Below are positions 25,483 to 35,000 of a DNA stretch of 56,406 bases, in pieces (within the stretch, counting starts at the first letter, position 1; each line of letters opens with the position of its first letter). Origin of the DNA: Bacillota bacterium. Its GTDB lineage: Bacteria; Bacillota; Clostridia; Lachnospirales; Bianqueaceae. Both the position numbers and the translations under genes were made by a program. The DNA is taken from NCBI GenBank assembly GCA_017441925.1, contig JAFRUE010000009.1, positions 1 to 56,406 of the forward strand. The letters are read 5' to 3'. A model generated the notes under the pieces. That model was not told the origin of the DNA. It was given only the letters and a program-made list of their open reading frames with translations, and ran no database searches.

Positions 25483-28034
25483 GATTTCGTCCCTTCTTTC
25501 TCTGTATTCAGATACTGTGCGATCCAGGCCAGCATTACAATTGCGTGTGATCCCCACTGGCCTGTACCGTTTCCGCTTAAGAAACCTGCTTCATCGATGG
25601 GTTTCTGGACTCCGGCTCCATCGATATGCCGTATGACGATCGGTACCGCTACCGCGTCGTGCTGGCTGTGATCTTCGTCCCTGAGGAGGTCCGCCCAGCA
25701 TTTCTCAGCAAGCGCGGCGTTCCCGGTCTTGCCGGCGACATAGGCCGCGACGCCGTTCGAATAGGTCGAGACCGCCTCCTCTTTCTCAAAGATCAGGCCC
25801 GCCTTCATAAAAGCTTCCCACAGCTCAGGATCATCCAGCACGTTCAGGACCTCCGGCCAGACATATTCCGCGCCGAAACAGTAATTGAACGGTGTGATCC
25901 GGTCTTTCTCGAAAAGCTCCATCTTGCCGGTCTGCGCCGTATAGCCCCAGATGGATGACGCGGCAAAACCCTCTTCGCCCTTAAAATGCTCCAGGAGCTT
26001 CAGGATCTTGTCTCGGTACGCCGTGTCCTTGGTCCTCTCCCAGTGCGTCAGCCAGTTGCCGACAAAGACCATCATATCCGGGCCGAACCGGACGTGCGCG
26101 GAATACGTCTCGCCGGGTGAATAATAGGCCCGCAGCGGATCCAGCGACGCGACCGCAAAGTCGACGTCTTTCTCCATCTCAAGGATCTCGCCCGTCCGCT
26201 CGTCTCCTGTCAGATAATAGTACGGCTTGTACATCTGCGTCAGGCCTACGCGGCATTCCTTGCAGCCGCAGCCCCAGTGCACGACGTTGTGCCGGCTGCC
26301 CAGCATCTTATAGGGCCCGAGATGATACAGATCACACTCGGAAGTATGCCTCGTCATGGCCTCTGCCCATTCGAAATAGTCCGGCCGGCCGCTCCGCAGG
26401 AAGCTGAACCACAGCCACAGATTCGGCACGAGTTCCGTATTCTGCCAGGCGTATCCGCCCATATCGTACAGCCAGTTGTGGCGGGTATAATCGTATGTAT
26501 GACGGATGTCTCCGTAGTCCCAGAAACCGTACATGTCAAACTGCTCACGTGTACGCTTGTGATGCGTAAAAAGGTCTTCCAGATAGTCCTCGATCCTGGA
26601 GGCTTCAGGCGTAGTCCTGTTTACCGTTCCCCAGGAATCCCCAAAGGCTTTGGACGCGATGATCTCCTCCGGCGGAACCAGCAGCAGATCCCTCTCCTGC
26701 CAGTCATGAGCCCGCTCGACCATGGCTTCGTTGCCGGGATAGGCGCCGAAAGTCTCGATGACCGCCTCATTGGTATTGGAGATCCCGTAGCCGGACGCGC
26801 GCATCTCGTTGAATCCCTCGTAGCAATCCTCCACATGCGTTTTATCGTCATATCTCCGCATATCGATCGCAGGAGCTTCGGGACTGTAGAACCATATCCG
26901 TGCAACGGCTTCCGGCGTATTCATACCGCAGATCTCAAGCATGGACGGCGATTTCTGCCAGAAATCCCTGCGGAACAGGCCGAGTCCGCCGTTTTCTCCT
27001 CCTGCATAGGCAACACCGAGAGAACGTTTCCCGGCCGCGCCTTTGACCCAGACACAGTTCTCCTGCGTCCTCTTGCGGATCTCGTAATGATCGCTGTAAT
27101 GCTGCAGGATCTGATAGTCGTTCCAGACCGTCATATCGCCGGTCAGGATCTCCTGCGTCTCCTGTGTTATCTCGCCTGCCAGCTGCCTGCGGTACATCAG
27201 CTCGCGCTGGCTGGCATAAGCAGTCTTACGGGAATTCTTCCAGACGCTGCGCGGCGACTCACAGAAAAGCCCTGTCTCCCCGCCGAAGCGGACAAAACGG
27301 TTCTGCAGCGCGCCTGCCATCGGCAGCTTCCACTCCAGACCGTAACCCTTGATAAAATCCTCTTCTTCACGCCCGTCAAAAGTAAGCGTATGGATCATTT
27401 TTACTTCTGCGCTGCCCGCAAAGAAGCAAAGCCGCAGGTCAAACGGCGCCCATCTGCGCGGTCTTGGCCCGCAAAGCAGCACGTGTGATCCGTGCAGCCT
27501 TACGACTGCGTTCAGCGCGCCTACCCGCTCCAGTGTGATATTCTCCACCTCTCCGTAACAGGGCATGATACGGACTAATGTATCGGTCCCGCCTGTCTGC
27601 AGGCGGTTCTCCAGCTGCAGGATCAGCGATCCCTGCGCCGTGTTTCCGTTAAAAGAAATCTGTATCGGAATCCGGCTGCCGCTCTCCATTGTCCATACGG
27701 CAGCTCCGGTGTCCACTGTAATTCTCTTCTCTTCTCTGGTGATCACAAGCGGAGAAAAAGCCGCCTCCTCTTCCGGAGCCTGATCCGTGACTGTAACGCT
27801 CTCCGGCTTCTCTTTATAGACCGTACTGTGAAGCGACCACTTTACGGATCCGTCCGGCCAGAATGCCTGCTGCTCTGTCTGCAGCGGCAGACTGCGGCCA
27901 TCCTGGCTTTTCAGGAAAAGCGGCCCGCCGGAATAGACACCTTTTGCCCACGGGATGCCGAATCTCGTCCCCTTCCAGGCACTCCGGAGCTCTTGGTAAT
28001 GGCTCTTTCTCATCCAGTTAAGCTTTCGTTCCAT
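25479..28034 (-). CDS. YetA/PcRGLX-like polysaccharide-degrading family protein, copy 1
   Basis: An 851-residue paralogue of the next gene, with the same landmarks: FWPDGSVKW near residue 60, YGISNTNEAV, RHNWLYDMGGYAWQNTELVP and GSRHNVVHWGCGCKECR. In B. subtilis yetA lies beside lplABCD, and here the same kind of transporter (28152-31779) lies just upstream, so the genomic link is kept. The length equals YetA (about 857). A GGGGGA ribosome site precedes the ATG. Two divergent copies in tandem suggest related but different substrates or linkages. Cytosolic by lack of signal peptide. Enzyme class is inferred, not shown. Confidence 0.77.
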   Translation of the reverse strand: MERKLNWMRKSHYQELRSAWKGTRFGIPWAKGVYSGGPLFLKSQDGRSLPLQTEQQAFWPDGSVKWSLHSTVYKEKPESVTVTDQAPEEEAAFSPLVITREEKRITVDTGAAVWTMESGSRIPIQISFNGNTAQGSLILQLENRLQTGGTDTLVRIMPCYGEVENITLERVGALNAVVRLHGSHVLLCGPRPRRWAPFDLRLCFFAGSAEVKMIHTLTFDGREEEDFIKGYGLEWKLPMAGALQNRFVRFGGETGLFCESPRSVWKNSRKTAYASQRELMYRRQLAGEITQETQEILTGDMTVWNDYQILQHYSDHYEIRKRTQENCVWVKGAAGKRSLGVAYAGGENGGLGLFRRDFWQKSPSMLEICGMNTPEAVARIWFYSPEAPAIDMRRYDDKTHVEDCYEGFNEMRASGYGISNTNEAVIETFGAYPGNEAMVERAHDWQERDLLLVPPEEIIASKAFGDSWGTVNRTTPEASRIEDYLEDLFTHHKRTREQFDMYGFWDYGDIRHTYDYTRHNWLYDMGGYAWQNTELVPNLWLWFSFLRSGRPDYFEWAEAMTRHTSECDLYHLGPYKMLGSRHNVVHWGCGCKECRVGLTQMYKPYYYLTGDERTGEILEMEKDVDFAVASLDPLRAYYSPGETYSAHVRFGPDMMVFVGNWLTHWERTKDTAYRDKILKLLEHFKGEEGFAASSIWGYTAQTGKMELFEKDRITPFNYCFGAEYVWPEVLNVLDDPELWEAFMKAGLIFEKEEAVSTYSNGVAAYVAGKTGNAALAEKCWADLLRDEDHSQHDAVAVPIVIRHIDGAGVQKPIDEAGFLSGNGTGQWGSHAIVMLAWIAQYLNTEKEGTKS

Positions 28035-28053
28035 CCTGTTCCCCCTATGAATA

Positions 28054-28090
28054 CATGAACAGCCGAGCTGTAAGCGCCCGGCTGTTCATG
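28054..28090 (-). repeat. Intercistronic hairpin after the binding-protein gene
   Basis: CATGAACAGCCG (28054-28065) pairs perfectly with CGGCTGTTCATG (28079-28090). No T tract follows, so it is not a standard terminator. Such hairpins after solute-binding-protein genes often protect the upstream mRNA and raise its level relative to downstream genes. Confidence 0.75.
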
Positions 28091-28151
28091 TTCCTTTCGA
28101 ATGACCGTTCTGTCAGATCATCCGTCTGATTCTGTTAAAATGTTCTGCCGA

Positions 28152-29852
28152 TTAATTGCCGGCGTTCAGAGCGCGCTGCAGAGCAGCGTTCTGGATCTCA
28201 AGGCATCTGTCGATATTCATGGACTTCAGTTCGGCAACAAATCCTTCCCAATCATCCATGGACTTGACACCCATGATGAACTGGTCAAGGTTCTCGTCGA
28301 CCTTGGTCTTGATATCGTTGTACAGTGCATTGTACTCTTCCGTCTCAGCATCGTTCTTACGAGCGATGTTCATGTAGTTGTAATCGATGTATCCGCCGTC
28401 CTCGTACAGAGCAGCTGCCTCACGTACCAGATAACGGGTATTGTCGATAGGACTGGTAACGTTGGAGATACGGACCTTGTTTTCCTCGAGCGTAATCGCA
28501 TTGGTGAAGAATCCGCTTACATCCTCAGTGTAAGGCAGGGTCTTCTCTGTCTTCTTCTGGGTGTATTCGGGCTTGTCGCGGCGGATGCCTTCCTCATCAA
28601 CATAGTAGTTGTAATCTTCAATACCCCAGCTGATCTGCTGTCCGTCCGGAGTAAAGGAGAATTCAAACATATCCAGAATACGTGCGGCCTTGGCTTCATC
28701 AACGTTCGTGAAGATACCGTAGTACTCACGGCACAGCGGATAATGGATCGTGGTGGTTCCATAACCCTTGTCGCCTTCAGAGGGCTGCAGCGGCGGGATC
28801 GCTACATAGTAACGGTCGGTGATGCCAAGTACTTCGAACTGCTGATTTGCCCAGTTGATACGGGAAGAAGCATTGTCGTGCGTCAGGAAGATTCCTCCCT
28901 CGGCCGCCAGCAGGTCTTCCTGCCAGATGGACGTATCCGTGGTCGGATATTCCTGATCGACCAGACCCTGTTTGTAAATGTCGATAATGTAGTTCATGAC
29001 ATTGACAAAATCAGGCTCAAGAACGCCGAATTTGACTTCCTTGGTATTCTTGTCGACATACCAGTCTTCCTTCATGCCGGAGAAACCTTCGCACAGACGC
29101 TGTGTCAGGCCTGCACGTTTCATACGGGTCTCATACGGTGTGATGGTGCCGCCGGATTTCTCCTGAACCAGCTTGAACAGCTCTACGAAATCCTCTTTGG
29201 TCTTATACTTGGAGATATCAATGCCCCACTCGGTGCACAGATCCTCACGGACCAGCAGGGTATCGCCGATGTACTGCTCGCTCAGCTTAGGCAGTACGAA
29301 ATACTCGCCGTTATCGTTTCCGACCATCGCGCGTACGGTGTCATTCTGATAGTACTTCTCGTTCAGGAACGGATAATCGGGGCTGTCCTTAACGATAGGA
29401 TCGATAACCATCCATGCTTCCTGATACTTGTTCATACGGTCAAAATTCTCCATACGGACAACATCCGTGACCTGCTTGGACGCCATCATCAGGTTGAAGT
29501 TCTCTTCCTGGTTCGCATTGGGCACACGGGTGTAATTGATCGTAATGTTGAACCTTTCCATGTACTCATTATCGCCGATGGAGTACTCACCCTCAGGGAA
29601 ATCCTCCAGGTTTGCAGAGGGATGCAGAACCGTATATACGGAAATATCCATATGATCCGCATACTTGTCAGGCTGCACCTCTTCCTGCTTGGAACTCTCG
29701 GCCGGAGCAGGCTCTGCCTGTTTGCTGGACTCTGCAGCTTTGCTGCTCTCTGCGGGCTTAGAGGAATTGTTTCCGCCTCCCGTACAGGAAGCCAGCAGGA
29801 CAAAAGCCATCATGAAGGCAACGAGAGCCATCAGTTTGCGATGCTTTTTCAT
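28152..29852 (-). CDS. Extracellular solute-binding lipoprotein, LplA-like
   Basis: This is the binding protein of an ABC sugar importer. A signal peptide with lipobox LLASC puts the lipidated Cys at residue 23, followed by a Ser/Lys/Glu/Ala/Pro linker to about residue 62, then the ligand-binding domain. The 566-residue length is large, as in LplA/YtcQ-type proteins that bind oligosaccharides. The strong site AGGAGG lies 7 bases from the ATG. It follows two permease genes and precedes the two YetA-like genes, as in the B. subtilis lpl-yet region. No ATPase gene is nearby, so a shared MsmX-type ATPase elsewhere is likely. The ligand is inferred to be the (sulfated) oligosaccharide handled downstream. 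Confidence 0.9.
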   Translation of the reverse strand: MKKHRKLMALVAFMMAFVLLASCTGGGNNSSKPAESSKAAESSKQAEPAPAESSKQEEVQPDKYADHMDISVYTVLHPSANLEDFPEGEYSIGDNEYMERFNITINYTRVPNANQEENFNLMMASKQVTDVVRMENFDRMNKYQEAWMVIDPIVKDSPDYPFLNEKYYQNDTVRAMVGNDNGEYFVLPKLSEQYIGDTLLVREDLCTEWGIDISKYKTKEDFVELFKLVQEKSGGTITPYETRMKRAGLTQRLCEGFSGMKEDWYVDKNTKEVKFGVLEPDFVNVMNYIIDIYKQGLVDQEYPTTDTSIWQEDLLAAEGGIFLTHDNASSRINWANQQFEVLGITDRYYVAIPPLQPSEGDKGYGTTTIHYPLCREYYGIFTNVDEAKAARILDMFEFSFTPDGQQISWGIEDYNYYVDEEGIRRDKPEYTQKKTEKTLPYTEDVSGFFTNAITLEENKVRISNVTSPIDNTRYLVREAAALYEDGGYIDYNYMNIARKNDAETEEYNALYNDIKTKVDENLDQFIMGVKSMDDWEGFVAELKSMNIDRCLEIQNAALQRALNAGN

Positions 29853-29918
29853 TTTCTTACCTCCTTGGTAAAGATAAATAATATTCCTACGCCTAACGGC
29901 GTTAAGGACAGATCGGGA

Positions 29919-30809
29919 TCAGCCCTTGATGGAGCCGATCATAACACCCTTTACGAAATACCGCTGTACAAAAGGATATACACAGAGGATCGGAATTGCG
30001 GAAACCATGATGACCGCGTATTTCAGCGTCTCGGCACTGGAGTTCAGCTGGGCTTCGTCCTCGATGTACATACCCTTCTCCAGTGCTTCCAGCTCGTTGG
30101 TGTTATTCTCGATAACGATCTGGCGCAGCACAAGCTGCAGCGGGTATTTGGTGGATGTACGGAAATAGATCAGCGAATCGAACCATGCATTCCAGTGGCC
30201 TACCGCGTAGAACATGCCGATGGTCATGATGGAAGGAACGGAAAGCGGAAGGATGATGCGAAGCAGCACCTGCATATCCGAAGCGCCGTCGATAATAGCA
30301 GCTTCCTCCAGCGCGTCCGGGATTCCCTGGAAGAACGTTCTCATGATGATCATGTTCATGGTGCTGATCGCGCCGGGAAGTACGATTGCCCATACCGTAT
30401 CGTAGATTCCAAGGTAGTTGATCGTCAGGAACGTCGGGATCAGACCGCCGCTGAAATACATCGTAATCGCGATAATGATCGTGAACACGCCTCTGCCGTA
30501 GAAATCCTCGCGTGAAAGCGGATAGGCGCCGAGCATGGTCATGATCAGATTGATCGCCGTTCCGAGAACCGTATAGTAAATTGTATTCCTGTAGGAACGC
30601 CAGATGACTTTGTAACCAAGGATGGCCTTATAGGCATCCACGTTAAAACCTTCCGGAATCAGGCCGACACGGCCTGCCTGAAGAGATGCGCTCGAACTGA
30701 CAGAACACGCCGCTACGTACAGGAACGGGTACAGCATCACGACGCAGAGCAGGATCATGAATATGAAATTGAATACCTCAAATGTTTTTCTGCCGGCACT
30801 TTTTTTCAT
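29919..30809 (-). CDS. ABC sugar transporter permease, LplC/YtcP-like
   Basis: The 296-residue inner-membrane permease has about six helices and the coupling (EAA) loop near residues 180-215 (EEAAIIDGASDMQVLLRIILPLSVP) that contacts the ATPase. The N-terminus (KTFEVFNFIFMILLCVVMLYPFLYV) and the ending GVMIGSIKG are typical of LplC/YtcP (CUT1 family). It pairs with the 30829-31779 permease, 19 bp upstream, and the lipoprotein downstream. No defect is visible. Confidence 0.92.
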   Translation of the reverse strand: MKKSAGRKTFEVFNFIFMILLCVVMLYPFLYVAACSVSSSASLQAGRVGLIPEGFNVDAYKAILGYKVIWRSYRNTIYYTVLGTAINLIMTMLGAYPLSREDFYGRGVFTIIIAITMYFSGGLIPTFLTINYLGIYDTVWAIVLPGAISTMNMIIMRTFFQGIPDALEEAAIIDGASDMQVLLRIILPLSVPSIMTIGMFYAVGHWNAWFDSLIYFRTSTKYPLQLVLRQIVIENNTNELEALEKGMYIEDEAQLNSSAETLKYAVIMVSAIPILCVYPFVQRYFVKGVMIGSIKG

Positions 30810-30828
30810 CTGAATTCACCCTCCCTTC

Positions 30829-31779
30829 TTACCAAAGGCTGGTCTCGCCGAGACGCTTGCTCACAGTGTTTGCAATCGTCAGCAGGATCATGGCGATAAC
30901 AGAATTGAACAGTCCGACAGCTGTTGAGAAACTGTAGTCCGCATCAATCAGACCGACACGATAGACATAGGTTGAAATAACGTCTGCCGTCTCGTAAGTG
31001 GAAGGCGTATACAGCAGCAGGATCGTATCTGCTCCGACCGACAGCAGCTGGCCGATACGCAGGATCAGCATGATCGTGATCGTCGGCAGGATGCCGGGGA
31101 TCGTAATATGGATCGTCTGACGGATCCGTCCGCCGCCGTCTATGATACAGGCCTCATACAGCTCCGGATCGACGCCTGTCAGCGCCGCCAGGTAGATGAT
31201 GGAACCCCAGCCGATACCGGCCCAGATACCCATGCCGGTATAGATTGTCCTGAAGTACTGCGGATGAATAAGATAATAGATCCGCTCTTGTCCGAAGGCC
31301 GCGCGTATATTGTTGAACAGACCTGTCTCCGGTCTCAGGAAACTGATCAGGATACCGGCGATGATAACGGAAGAAAGGAAATGCGGCAGATAACTGATTG
31401 TCTGCGTTATTTTCTTAAACGCACCGTCTTTCAGCTCATTCAGAAGCAGTGCCAGAAGGATCGGCGCCGGGAATCCGAAGATCAGTCCGTAGAAGCTGAT
31501 CAGGAACGTATTCCGGATCAGACGCCATGCATATACAGAATTGAAGAATCTGGCAAAGTTCGCAAACCCGACCCACGGACTTGCGATGATTCCCTTGAAC
31601 GCGTTGTATTTCTTAAACGCGATAACAATACCGACCATCGGAACGTACTTGAAGATAATATAATAGATAAGTACAGGGGCGAACATCACATACAGCCATC
31701 TGTTTTTCTTGATATTCTCCCATCTGCGCTTCCTGGCACGTTCTTTCTGGGCAGCGGTATACTTGACTTTTGCACCCAT
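30829..31779 (-). CDS. ABC sugar transporter permease, LplB-like
   Basis: The 316-residue permease is first in the glycan operon. It has a basic N-terminal cytosolic stretch (about 30 residues), then six helices with the coupling loop near residues 205-240 (DPELYEACIIDGGGRIRQTIHITIPGI). The motif NRWLYVMFAPVLIYYIIFKYVPMVG is typical of LplB-like CUT1 permeases. A plausible GGGGGA ribosome site precedes the ATG at longer than usual spacing. Transcription starts from the strong promoter at 31948-31976, leaving a leader of about 160 nt. Confidence 0.92.
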   Translation of the reverse strand: MGAKVKYTAAQKERARKRRWENIKKNRWLYVMFAPVLIYYIIFKYVPMVGIVIAFKKYNAFKGIIASPWVGFANFARFFNSVYAWRLIRNTFLISFYGLIFGFPAPILLALLLNELKDGAFKKITQTISYLPHFLSSVIIAGILISFLRPETGLFNNIRAAFGQERIYYLIHPQYFRTIYTGMGIWAGIGWGSIIYLAALTGVDPELYEACIIDGGGRIRQTIHITIPGILPTITIMLILRIGQLLSVGADTILLLYTPSTYETADVISTYVYRVGLIDADYSFSTAVGLFNSVIAMILLTIANTVSKRLGETSLW

Positions 31780-31921
31780 CCGGCCTCAAGTCCCCCTTCC
31801 TGATTTCCGTGTGAATCAACACAAACGATTCCACAACCTTTCTTTTCAACACAATGGCTTCTTACCGGCAAAGATGTTACTGTCTGACAAGTCCTGTGTC
31901 GAAAAAAAACAACAAAAAAAC

Positions 31922-31934
31922 GAAACACGGTTTC
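31922..31934. promoter_or_regulatory. Operator-like inverted repeat just after the glycan operon start site
   Basis: GAAAC-ACG-GTTTC is a 5-3-5 inverted repeat about 10 bp downstream of the predicted start. Its form recalls LacI/CcpA-type operators but does not match the cre consensus, because the spacing differs by a base. A sugar-responsive repressor site is possible. Confidence 0.35.
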
Positions 31935-31947
31935 AAATGATAAACTG

Positions 31948-31976
31948 ATTATAAACCCTATCTTTTCATCTGTCAA
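31948..31976 (-). promoter_or_regulatory. Promoter of the glycan operon, overlapping the purL terminator
   Basis: Consensus TTGACA (minus strand, 31976-31971), exactly 17 bp, consensus TATAAT (31953-31948). Its -35 box lies just beyond the T tract of the purL terminator. It is as close to the sigma-A consensus as any promoter in the window, so control must come from elsewhere, for instance the operator-like site or the 160-nt leader. Confidence 0.9.
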
Positions 31977-31977
31977 G

Positions 31978-32016
31978 AAAAAAACACCGGCATTCCACAC
32001 ATGGAATACCGGTGTC
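31978..32016 (-). terminator. Terminator of purL
   Basis: ACACCGGCATTCC (31984-31996) pairs with GGAATACCGGTGT (32004-32016) with one G-U/C-A irregularity, and the minus-strand transcript runs into seven T residues. Confidence 0.93.
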
Positions 32017-32033
32017 CGGAATCACTTGAAATA

Positions 32034-35000
32034 TTACTTAAAATATGCGACACCTGACTCAAAGAGATGCTGATCCTTATTGCCGGGCACGTTCTTGAGA
32101 ACGTTTTCGCCGCGGCGTTCGGAATGTCCCATCTTGCCGAGTACACGGCCGTCCGGGGACGTAATGCCCTCGATCGCCCACAGGGATCCGTTCGGATTGT
32201 AGCGGATATCCATGGTCGGCTGACCCTGAGGATCGACGTACTGCGTCGCGATCTGTCCGTTTGCCGCAAGCTGCTTAAGGACTTCTTCACTCGCGTAGAA
32301 ACGTCCCTCACCGTGCGATACCGGGATCGTATGCACGTCTCCCGGACGCGTGCCGGCAAGCCACGGGGACTTGGACGAAACGATGCGTGTAACTGCCATG
32401 TGGGATACGTGGCGTCCGATCGTATTGTAGGTCAGAGTCGGATCGCCGGCTTCAAGCTCGCGGATCTCGCCGTACGGTACAAGTCCGAGCTTGATCAGTG
32501 CCTGGAAGCCGTTGCAGATACCAAGCGCCAGGCCGTCTCTCTGCCCAAGGAGCTCCATGACCGCTTCTTTGATCTTCTCATTACTGAACACGGTCGCGAT
32601 GAACTTGCCGGAGCCTTCCGGTTCGTCTCCGGCGGAGAAACCTCCTGGAATCATCAGGATCTGCGCTTTATTGATCCTGCGGACCATCTCGTCAACGGAT
32701 TCCAGAATATCGGCTCCGGTCAGGTTGCGCAGAACATAGACGTCAGGCTCCGCGCCGGCCATACGGAAGGCGCGTGCCGTATCGTATTCACAGTTGGTTC
32801 CCGGGAATACGGGAATGAAGACGCGCGGACGTGCGGCGATCGGATCGCCCGTATAAATGTGCGGTGCTTCCGTGCAGAGGAAAACTTCTCCGACTGTGCC
32901 CTTGTCGCCGCGGACCTCCGTCGGATAGACCTTCTCCAGACGTCCCTGATAAGCCGCGAGGACTTCATCGAAGGATACGAATTCCGTCCCCAGACGGAAC
33001 TGCGCGTCATCGGTCACGATACCGAGGAACTGTCCAAAGACGTCAGCCGGTGTACCTTTGCGGATCTCGAGGACCATGCTGCCGTAGACCGGGCGTGCCA
33101 CAAGCAGCTCAGCCGCGTTCTTATCGAAGCGGAATCCGAGACGGTTGCCGAGGCACATCTTGATGACGGCTTCCGTAACACCGCCGCAGGCGACAGTGTA
33201 AGCAGCCTTAATCTGTCCGTTGCGGATGCCTTTCTCGACAAGTGTGAAAAGCTCCTTCATCCTTGCGAAATCATAGACTCCGTCCGCACCGACGGGAAGC
33301 TGCAGCAGGACAGCCGCGTCCCCAGCTTCTTTCATTTCGGGCGTCAGGATATCGTTCGTATTCGCCGCCGCTACAGCAAGGCTGATCAGGGTCGGCGGAA
33401 CATGCATTTCATCGAAAGAGCCGGACATGGAGTCCTTGCCGCCGATCGACGCCAGTCCCAGCTCCAGCTGCGCGCGGTAAGCGCCGAGCAGTGCCGCAAG
33501 CGGTTTGCCCCAGCTGGTCTCGCTGGTCATTCTCTCAAAGTACTCCTGGAAAGTCAGATGGATCTTGTTAAGCGCTCCGCCGGCTGCAACGATGCGGGCA
33601 GCGGATTCAACGACCGCCGCCATCGCGCCGTGGTACGGGCTCCATTCCGTCAGATACGGATCAAAACCGTATGCCATCAGCGATGCCGTCGTAGTCTCAC
33701 CCTCAACGGGCAGTTTGCAGGCCATCGTCTGGATCGGCGTCAGCTGCGTGGCTCCGCCGTAAGGCGTCAGGACCGTCGACGCGCCGATCGTGGAGTCGAA
33801 CATCTCGACAAGGCCCTGCTGGCTCGCAACATTCAGATCGCTCATAACGGCAAGTACCTGCTCGCGGAAGGACTTACCGGCCTGCTTCTCCGGCAGGGAC
33901 GGATCAGGCTGCGCCGCGGGATCGGCAACCACAGCCTTCGCGTATGCGGGAGCTCCGTTCGTGCCGATGAAAGCTCTGGACAGATCAACGATCGTCTTGC
34001 CGCGCCAGTGCATGACAAGTCTCGGGGACTCTGTCACGACCGCGACCTGCACGGCGTTCAGGTTCTCTTCCGCTGCAAGCTTGAGGAAAGCCTCTGCATC
34101 CTGCTCTGCCACAACTACAGCCATGCGCTCCTGGGATTCGGAGATCGCAAGCTCTGTACCGTCGAGTCCGGCGTATTTCTTAGGTACAAGGTCCAGATTG
34201 ATGTCCAGACCGTCTGCCAGCTCGCCGATCGCGACGCAGACACCGCCCGCGCCGAAGTCATTGCAGACCTTGATCAGCGTGGAGGCCGCAGGATTGCGGA
34301 AAAGTCTCTGGATCTTGCGCTCGGTAGGAGGATTTCCCTTCTGGACCTCCGCTCCGCAGGTATGGATTGATTCTTCAGTGTGGACTTTGGAGGAACCGGT
34401 CGCCCCGCCGATGCCGTCGCGTCCCGTATCTCCTCCGAGAAGGATGACGACATCGCCCGGCAGTGCCTGTCCGCGTACGACATTCTTGCGCGGTGCGGCG
34501 GCGATTACAGCGCCGAGCTCCATATGTTTGGCCATATAGCCGGGATGATAGATCTCTTTGACATAACCGGTCGCAAGACCGATCTGGTTGCCGTAGGAAC
34601 TGTATCCGCGGGCTGCCTGCCGTGCGAGTTTGCGCTGCGGCAGCTTGCCGGGGATCGTGTCGCCTACCGGTACGGTCGGATCCGCGCCGCCGGTGATACG
34701 CATCGCCTGATAGACGTAGGAACGGCCGGAAAGCGGATCACGGATCGCGCCGCCAAGACATGTCGCGGCGCCGCCGAAAGGCTCGATCTCGGTCGGATGG
34801 TTGTGTGTCTCGTTCTTGAACATCAGCAGCCATTCTTCGGTCTTGCCGTCCACATCGACGGGAAGCACGATACTGCAGGCATTGATCTCATCCGTCTCTT
34901 CCTGATCCGTCAGTCTGCCTTCTTTCTTGAGACGGCGCATCGCGGCAAGCGCGATATCCATGAGACACAGCGGCTTCTCCTCGCGGCCAAGCTCCTTGCG

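Noticed and set aside
31922..31934. A classical catabolite-responsive element (cre)
   Set aside because: The inverted repeat has a 3-bp centre and misses the cre consensus; only called operator-like.
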